A stretch of 7,077 nucleotides of DNA from NCBI GenBank assembly GCA_903925515.1, contig CAIYFP010000069.1, forward strand, positions 1-7,077, read 5' to 3'. The translations under genes were made by a program, and so were the position numbers. Below the pieces are notes generated by a model. The model was not told the DNA's origin, did no database searches, and saw only the letters and a list, made by a program, of their open reading frames with translations. Positions 1 through 3,820 of the stretch are shown one piece after another (the stretch's first letter is position 1; every line of letters begins with the position of its first letter). Source of the stretch: an uncultured Verrucomicrobiota bacterium (GTDB lineage Bacteria; Verrucomicrobiota; Verrucomicrobiia; Limisphaerales; UBA9464).

Positions 1-140
1 AATGGCAGCGCGCGGCGCCGAATCATCTCGGCGCACAACATCCTTAGGACTTCCTGAGGCGATGTGCCGATCTCAGCGCACACCTTCTCCATCCCAGCCA
101 ACATCTCGACGGGCAATCTGGCCCGGAATAGTGCGTTCAT
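1..140 (-). CDS. RelB/DinJ-type antitoxin, N-terminal part (runs off the left edge)
   Basis: Reading leftwards from the ATG at 140, 46 codons stay open to the window edge. The peptide begins MNALFRARLP, contains SPQEVLRMLCAEM and ends at the edge with RRRALP. This matches the layout of the ribbon-helix-helix antitoxin DinJ: a short beta strand of the type FVRAR, a helix, then a second helix closing with REKALP. DinJ proteins dimerise through this strand, bind their own operator and neutralise a YafQ/RelE-type ribonuclease toxin. Any toxin gene would lie further left, outside the window. No clear Shine-Dalgarno sequence precedes the ATG. The fold call rests on remembered family pattern. Only about half the protein is visible, so a RelB-like protein or another ribbon-helix-helix regulator remains possible. 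Confidence 0.62.
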   Translation of the reverse strand, partial: MNALFRARLPVEMLAGMEKVCAEIGTSPQEVLRMLCAEMIRRRALP

Positions 141-184
141 GCGTGCACAAGTGAAGCACTCTTGAGCCTAACAGCAAGGCGCGC

Positions 185-215
185 GTGAAAGAGCGTCGCT
201 CAGTTAGTCGCTTCC
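185..215 (+). repeat. Dispersed repeat B, copy 1
   Basis: GTGAAAGAGCGTC (185-197) is identical to 2025-2037. The similarity continues past it as TCAG and a TCRCTTCC segment, with a 3-4 base gap. The other copy lies next to the insertion sequence. Function unknown. Confidence 0.6.
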
Positions 216-243
216 CTCGATGTGCGCGCGTCCCGGGGTGAGT

Positions 244-292
244 GAGTGTGAAAACGGGGCCTGAAGGGGGTAGGTCGGGTTCCCAGACATGG
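244..292 (+). repeat. Possible degenerate third copy of repeat A
   Basis: It has the same outline as the copies at 399-474 and 3639-3713: GAGTGTGAAAAC at the left, a GC-rich middle of similar length, and CATGG at the right. The middle is poorly conserved, so this is only a candidate. Confidence 0.3.
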
Positions 293-398
293 TGACCGAG
301 TGAGAACATGGTCCGGTCCTGCGATTCCAATTCCCGCTCGCTCCCGACGAGCCCACCGGCGGGACGTACCCTGATCAGCCACCCCCTGCGGCGACCCA

Positions 399-474
399 GG
401 AGCGTGAAAACCCCCGCTGGTATTGGGTTCCGTGGGGGTACCAGCCATGGGGAGGGATGGTACGCGTACAGGGT
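399..474 (+). repeat. Repeat A, copy 1: relic of a tRNA 3' end plus its flank (attachment-site-like)
   Basis: Positions 401-450 match 3641-3690 at 42 of 50 bases without gaps. The match continues with small indels to ACAGGGT at 474. In the right-hand copy that same tail is the 3' half of the tRNA-Val gene: encoded CCA, acceptor strand and T stem. Here the homology stops inside the would-be T loop, and no other tRNA arm follows. The truncated ATPase gene begins immediately after. A fragment of a tRNA 3' end in direct orientation to an intact tRNA is what a far attachment site of a tRNA-integrated element looks like. Mismatches and indels show that it is old, or came from a related tRNA. Confidence 0.6.
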
Positions 475-478
475 GAGG
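475..478 (+). promoter_or_regulatory. Candidate ribosome binding site for the truncated ATPase
   Basis: GAGG ends 8 bases before the ATG at 487, a good spacing. It favours that start over the in-frame ATG at 457, which lies inside the repeat and has its purine run almost touching it. Confidence 0.4.
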
Positions 479-486
479 TCGGACCC

Positions 487-1266
487 ATGCGCCTGCAGAA
501 GCTGATGGCCGAATACAAGCGCCTGTATCCCACGGCCGACATCGACGGGTCGGTGTGGTACTCCGATCCGCCCGAGGGCGGCTTCTCCATCGCCGATGCC
601 GAGTTCTGGCGCGAGCTGGACCGGCAGGTGGCCGAAATCAAGCCCGACCTGGTCGTGATCGATCCCATCAGCCATCGGTCCGTCGAGGACCGGGCATCGG
701 AGGTGATGAACGCCATCCGGATCATCCGGCAGGCGGTAGGGGTGGGCGAGGACACGCCTGGCATCCTCTTGGTGGCGCACACCAAGAAGCCGAGGTCCGA
801 GGAGTCCATGCGCGGGCGCAACCTCGCCCATGCCGTCTCCGGCTCCGTCGCCTGGGTGAACACGTCGCGGTGCACGTACCTGTGCGTGCCCTTCGATCCC
901 GACGACATCGGGGACGACCGGATCAACTTCTGGACGCCCAAGACCAATGACGGCCCGAACTACGCCCCCAGCGTCTGGCACCGGCGCTTCGGGACGTTCT
1001 TTGAGCACGATCCCCAGACGGACCCGTCCTCCTGGGGACGCGACAAGACCAAGGAGGAGTCGTCCGAGGACCGGCAGCGGATCCGGTTTGAGGACCTGAA
1101 GAAGGCCTTCGGCAATCGCCCTGGGATGAAGCGGTCGGAGCGGGTGAAGTCGCTCCAGGCCCTCGGGCACGACGAGGCCACCTGCTACCGGGCCACGAGA
1201 TCGGGAGGGTACCTCGAGCGGTACCCGGTGGAGGCGTCCGGCGTCTTGGCCATCCGGTCGCCGTGA
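487..1266 (+). CDS. RepA-like/AAA_25 helicase-type ATPase, N-terminally truncated
   Basis: The 259-residue product resembles the C-terminal two thirds of RepA-like AAA_25 ATPases, the hexameric replicative helicases of plasmids and integrated elements. Visible marks are a Walker B strand DLVVIDP (residues 54-60), the strand ILLVAHTKKP (93-102) with its family-typical HTKK, and a GSVAWVNTSR segment (119-128) whose Arg may act in trans. A lysine-rich linker and a helix-turn-helix-like tail (about 200-245, GMKRSERVKSLQALG) follow. The Walker A loop (GxxxxGKT) and roughly the first 100-150 residues of the family are absent. The preceding DNA is the tRNA-derived repeat, so the gene was probably cut by recombination there. 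Without Walker A it should not hydrolyse ATP and is likely a remnant, although the rest of the frame is intact. A longer start at 457 would add ten residues encoded partly by the repeat. Confidence 0.72.
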   Translation: MRLQKLMAEYKRLYPTADIDGSVWYSDPPEGGFSIADAEFWRELDRQVAEIKPDLVVIDPISHRSVEDRASEVMNAIRIIRQAVGVGEDTPGILLVAHTKKPRSEESMRGRNLAHAVSGSVAWVNTSRCTYLCVPFDPDDIGDDRINFWTPKTNDGPNYAPSVWHRRFGTFFEHDPQTDPSSWGRDKTKEESSEDRQRIRFEDLKKAFGNRPGMKRSERVKSLQALGHDEATCYRATRSGGYLERYPVEASGVLAIRSP

Positions 1267-1281
1267 TGTAATGCCCGATCG

Positions 1282-1734
1282 TTATCCCTCTTGGCCCTCG
1301 GCGTCCTCGACGTCGGGGGCTTTTTCGTTGGGATCGATGATTTCCAATCCTGGAATCACGGAGAAATCGGAAACATTGTAGGTCGCGACGGGAACGCCGT
1401 ATTGCAAAGCCTGGCAGCCGATCAATCCATCAGCGAAACCCACGGCTTTCCCATGTGCCCGAAGAGCCCCGACCGTTTTCCCGAACACGACCGCATCCTG
1501 TTCACTGAGGGAACGGATTGGCAGGGTTGAAAAGTGTTGGTCGTAAAATCGATAAGCCCGTGCCTTTTTCACGGGATCCTTGACTGCATGCGCACCTTGG
1601 AGCCATTCGGCCAGTGCGACTGAGCACACAAACCCGGTCTAGCCTTTGGCATGCCAAGATTTGAACGCGGCGATCGCTTGTCGATCTCCTCGTTCAATCG
1701 CGATGAGCAGAGATGTATCAATCGAGACCTGCAT
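1282..1734 (-). pseudogene. vapC: VapC-type PIN-domain ribonuclease toxin, interrupted by an in-frame TAG
   Basis: VapC toxins are Mg-dependent RNases that cleave tRNA or rRNA and are held inactive by the partner antitoxin. From the ATG at 1734 the frame reads MQVSIDTSLLIAIERGD..., a classic PIN start, through 31 codons, then meets TAG (1639-1641). The same frame continues at once with TGFVCSVALAEWLQGAH and runs to TAA at 1282-1284. Read through, the protein would be 150 residues, normal for VapC, and would keep all the acidic positions: D6, E43, D102 (GFADGLIG) and D123 (TYNVSDF). One C-to-T change of a CAG codon would explain the stop. A reinitiation start exists at GTG 1629, but that 115-residue product lacks D6 and should be inactive. 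The start overlaps the antitoxin gene by 17 bases, a usual arrangement for translational coupling. Loss of the toxin by a nonsense mutation is the simplest reading; a sequencing error or suppression is possible. Confidence 0.82.
1294..1325 (+). terminator. Intrinsic terminator of the truncated ATPase gene
   Basis: GCCCTCGGCGTC (1294-1305) pairs along 12 bases, including two G-U pairs, with GACGTCGGGGGC (1309-1320). The loop is CTC, and TTTTT (1321-1325) follows directly. It starts 28 bases after the ATPase stop codon. The T run is on the plus strand only, so it stops rightward transcription. The same bases encode the last codons of the convergent vapC. Confidence 0.8.
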
Positions 1735-1969
1735 CGATGCGTTCCTTTCTGGCCTTCTTGATTTCGGCTTCGATGGCATCGGCAGTTTCCGGATCCCCTC
1801 CGAATCGCTCCATCATCTCGGCAATTTGACCGAAGGAAATCGTCCTCATACCAGGTTCCAGTGTGGCCACTGGTCTGCCATGAGCTTCGATGTGAACGGA
1901 CTCACCCCGTTTCACTGCGTCGATGAGGTCGCTCGTTTTTCGCCGAAGGTCTGTCACTGAGGCGGTCAT
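1718..1969 (-). CDS. Phd/YefM-type antitoxin
   Basis: The 83-residue product begins MTASVTDLRRKTSDLIDAV and continues with KRGESVHIEAHGRPVATLEP, the characteristic N-terminal Phd/YefM DNA-binding fold. In this family the N-terminus dimerises and represses the operon, while a flexible C-terminus wraps the toxin. Here the tail (about 45-83, with FGQIAEMMERFGG and a charged helix ending ERIDAGLD) would be the VapC-binding part. It overlaps vapC by 17 bases. The ATG at 1969 was chosen because the conserved fold begins there. An in-frame TTG at 2005 would add 12 residues without family support, and neither start has a clear ribosome binding site. The module is visibly AT-richer than the genes on both sides, suggesting acquisition from elsewhere. 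With the toxin broken, the antitoxin may remain only as a DNA-binding protein. Confidence 0.8.
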   Translation of the reverse strand: MTASVTDLRRKTSDLIDAVKRGESVHIEAHGRPVATLEPGMRTISFGQIAEMMERFGGDPETADAIEAEIKKARKERIDAGLD

Positions 1970-2024
1970 GAGTGCAGATTTGGGGACATTTTCACCATGA
2001 AGCAAGCCATCCTGCGGGGTGTGT

Positions 2025-2055
2025 GTGAAAGAGCGTCAGTCAGTCACTTCCTCCC
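2025..2055 (+). repeat. Dispersed repeat B, copy 2
   Basis: GTGAAAGAGCGTC (2025-2037) is identical to 185-197 and is followed by TCAG and TCACTTCC. It ends next to the insertion sequence. The IS target hairpin (see findings) uses the right part of this copy. Confidence 0.6.
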
Positions 2056-2058
2056 TAA
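2055..2058. repeat. Target-site duplication CTAA, left copy
   Basis: The same four bases stand at 3514-3517, immediately outside the other IS end. A 4-bp duplication of YTAR form is the known habit of IS701-family elements. Confidence 0.72.
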
Positions 2059-2070
2059 TTCTACATTGTT
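2059..2070 (+). repeat. IS terminal inverted repeat, left
   Basis: TTCTACATTGTT matches the reverse complement of 3502-3513 at 10 of 12 positions. Two further matches occur in the next four bases. Confidence 0.72.
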
Positions 2071-3344
2071 AGAACGTCCGACTTCTGGAGCGCCTTGCGG
2101 CGTTTGCTGATCATGGCCTGCTCCCGGCGCTTGTGACGCGCTCGTATCGCTTCCTCGACCTCCACCCCGGTCCGATCCTTCTCGAAGTACCATGCGATCA
2201 GGTCCACGACGTCCCGCACGGACGTCAGCGGCGTCTCGCTCCTCACCCGTTCCCGCTCCTCCAGCGTGAACACCATCGCCAGCCCCACCAGCACCATGTG
2301 ATGCACCCATGCCCGCCAGCGCCGCGCTTGGTACTGGCCCATCCCCAGATGGCTCTTCGCGTCCTCGAAGGCCCGTTCCACGAAATACCTCTGCCCTTGT
2401 CGCCTGGCCAATTCCTCCGGGCTCGTCCCCTCGCCCGCATTGCAAAAACTGTACTTCACCGTCCCGTCCGCGCGCTCCGTGACGCACAACCACACCCCGA
2501 GGGCGGTCTCCGAGCCGGCCGGCCATATCCACGCCCTCTGGCTCCAGAACAGGACCCTCACGGGTCCATTCTCCCCGTCCCGCAGCGTGACCTGCGTCGC
2601 CGTCTTGCGGCCCTTCTCCCACAACGCATCGACCCTCTGCCCGCCCGACTCGCCCACCGCCTTCGGCCTCGCCGGCCCCACCGGCTCCTGCGTCCACGCC
2701 AGCTGGTCGTGGTTCACGTCGGCGACGAAGGTCTTCCCCATCCGCGAAATCTTGAGCAACAACCCATAATCCCGCCCGTACACCGCATCCATGCCCACCC
2801 AGCCGAACGCGACGCCGTCGGCATGGGCCTGCTCCACCAGCTCCCACGCCAGCTCCGGCTTGGTCCGGAACCGGCGCTCGGACTCCGGGATGGCGGCCGC
2901 CTTGCAGCGCTGCGGGTCCTCCACCCAGTCCTCCGGCAGGTAGAGCCGGGCGCCGGCCAGGGCAACGCGGTCGCCGCAGGTCAGGGCCGAGAAGACCCCC
3001 ACCTGGCAGTTGTCCAGCTTGCCGAGGCGACCGTTGTACTGGCGCTTCACCCCGGCGGACTTGTCGCCCTTCTTGGTGAAGCAGCTCTCGTCGAGCAGGA
3101 GCATGTTGTCCTCGCCGCCGCCGAGGATGCTTGCGGCCCGCAGGCCGATCCACTTCCACAGCGGAGCAGCCTCCCATGGGCTTTCGGAGAGGAAGTACTG
3201 GAGGTTCTCGAACCGGGTGCCGGGGAGCACCTCGCAGATGCGCTCGACGTTCTTGCGGGGGCAATGGCTCAGGAGGCCGGCGACGTATGGGTGGGCATGC
3301 TCGCTGACGTTGCGTCGTGCGACGTCGAAGAAGGGCGCGATCAC
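2061..3344 (-). CDS. IS701-family DDE transposase
   Basis: The 427-residue protein carries the DDE_5/IS701 signature. LLLDESCFTKKGDKSAGV (83-99) holds the first Asp, D85, and is followed by RQYNGRLGKLDNCQVGVFSAL (101-121). The second Asp is D186 in WVGMDAVYG. The glutamate region is VERAFEDAKSHLGMGQYQAR (322-341), with E327 the likeliest catalytic residue and E324 the alternative. The enzyme would cut and paste the element. The start is uncertain. GTG 3344 is the only canonical start in frame before the upstream stop, and a GAGG lies 11 bases ahead. Yet the frame upstream of it still reads like protein (residues RRFEAFCSVIAPFF across the junction). The GTG overlaps by four bases (GTGA) the stop of an 18-codon frame that opens with ATG at 3397. 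Base composition resembles the chromosome, so the IS seems at home in a GC-rich host. Confidence 0.88.
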   Translation of the reverse strand: MIAPFFDVARRNVSEHAHPYVAGLLSHCPRKNVERICEVLPGTRFENLQYFLSESPWEAAPLWKWIGLRAASILGGGEDNMLLLDESCFTKKGDKSAGVKRQYNGRLGKLDNCQVGVFSALTCGDRVALAGARLYLPEDWVEDPQRCKAAAIPESERRFRTKPELAWELVEQAHADGVAFGWVGMDAVYGRDYGLLLKISRMGKTFVADVNHDQLAWTQEPVGPARPKAVGESGGQRVDALWEKGRKTATQVTLRDGENGPVRVLFWSQRAWIWPAGSETALGVWLCVTERADGTVKYSFCNAGEGTSPEELARRQGQRYFVERAFEDAKSHLGMGQYQARRWRAWVHHMVLVGLAMVFTLEERERVRSETPLTSVRDVVDLIAWYFEKDRTGVEVEEAIRARHKRREQAMISKRRKALQKSDVLTM

Positions 3345-3501
3345 GCTGCAAAACGCCTCGAATCGTCGTGCCGAGGCATGGATGTTGAGCGTTTCATTTT
3401 TTTGAAGGCCGGATGTCGGCCCGGCCGGCCCGGTCGAGCAGGTTTGGCGTGCCCGACGCGAAGAGGATGCAACGGCTGAGGTCGGGCCTTCAAGCTATTT
3501 G

Positions 3502-3513
3502 AACGTTGTAGAA
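3502..3513 (-). repeat. IS terminal inverted repeat, right
   Basis: AACGTTGTAGAA on the plus strand. Its reverse complement matches the left end at 10 of 12 positions. Confidence 0.72.
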
Positions 3514-3517
3514 CTAA
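3514..3517. repeat. Target-site duplication CTAA, right copy
   Basis: Identical to 2055-2058, directly abutting the right inverted repeat. Confidence 0.72.
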
Positions 3518-3604
3518 AGTGACCCCTTTGCCCGGCCTGCTGGCGGCCACGCCTCTCAAGGCGTGCACGCATGCCTCGAGGGATTGAGAGAGGAAGAGGA
3601 GGGA

Positions 3605-3615
3605 GCGATACAGGG
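3605..3615 (+). repeat. Short extra copy of the tRNA 3' segment
   Basis: GCGATACAGGG here is identical to 3702-3712, part of the acceptor strand and T stem of the tRNA-Val gene, and is followed by CTGTGTC, resembling the T-arm continuation. It lies 97 bases from the real one. It could be a further relic of the attachment core, but an 11-base match alone may be chance. Confidence 0.25.
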
Positions 3616-3638
3616 CGTCTGTGTCAGGCTGATGCGCG

Positions 3639-3695
3639 GGAGCGTGAAAACCAGCGCTGGCATTGGCTTTCGTGAGGGTGCGAGCCATGGGGAAA

Positions 3696-3713
<18 letters not shown>
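3639..3713 (+). repeat. Repeat A, copy 2: tRNA-Val 3' end and flank
   Basis: Direct repeat of 399-474. It begins at GGAGCGTGAAAACC, contains AGCCATGGGGA, and extends through the encoded CCA and the acceptor strand into the T stem of the tRNA-Val gene (to 3713). About 57 bases of the repeat lie outside the tRNA, downstream of its 3' end. The shared unit is therefore larger than a plain attachment core and may itself be a dispersed genomic repeat. Confidence 0.62.
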
Positions 3714-3770
<57 letters not shown>

Positions 3771-3820
3771 AACAGAAAGCAGCCCAAACGGTGCCCTTGC
3801 CGAGCACGGGCGTTCAAGCG

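Larger units (their letters stand above)
141..486. other. Repeat-rich non-coding gap
   Basis: No convincing gene is seen on either strand. The stretch holds a GTGAAAGAGCGTC repeat (185-215), a degenerate GTGAAAAC...CATGG element (244-292) and a better preserved copy of the tRNA-linked repeat (399-474). The plus-strand frame of the downstream ATPase stays open back to a TGA at 301, but the encoded residues (proline- and tryptophan-rich, no glycine-rich loop) show no trace of the missing ATPase N-terminus. Confidence 0.6.
2059..3513 (-). mobile_element. IS701-family insertion sequence, complete (1455 bp)
   Basis: The ends are defined by imperfect inverted repeats (TTCTACATTGTT at the left, reverse complement TTCTACAACGTT at the right, 10 of 12 identical) and by the flanking CTAA duplication. 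The length agrees with the family, usually about 1.4-1.55 kb. One long transposase gene on the minus strand fills it, and its TAG stop lies inside the left inverted repeat. The right 169 bases are a leader without a clear gene. The perfect duplication and intact reading frame suggest a fairly recent insertion, possibly still mobile apart from the start-codon question described under the transposase. Confidence 0.82.

Noticed and set aside
73..1170. Long open frame on the minus strand opposite the ATPase gene
   Set aside because: Its sequence is proline-, arginine- and glycine-rich with no family motif and mirrors the codons of the ATPase. Its end also overlaps the antitoxin in a different frame. 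A GC-rich shadow.
1970..2005. TTG start at 2005 for the Phd/YefM antitoxin
   Set aside because: The added residues fit no part of the family and no ribosome binding site supports it; ATG 1969 begins exactly at the conserved fold.
2133..3479. 448-codon plus-strand open frame opposite the transposase
   Set aside because: Compositionally biased (His, Pro, Arg, Leu), no motif, antisense to a clear transposase.
3549..3564. ACGCC-TCTCAA-GGCGT hairpin downstream of the tRNA as its terminator
   Set aside because: Five pairs and no T run on either strand; too weak to call.
3341..3688. Minus-strand frame beginning MARTLTKANASAGFHAP, resembling the frame at 200-448 (MAGTPTEPNTSGGFHAP)
   Set aside because: The resemblance comes from the DNA repeat A, not from protein conservation. 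The rest of the two frames is unrelated and this one crosses the IS boundary.
3790..3812. GCCC...GGGC hairpin between the dehydrogenase stop and the tRNA as a terminator
   Set aside because: Only four pairs with a large loop and no proper T run on the minus strand.
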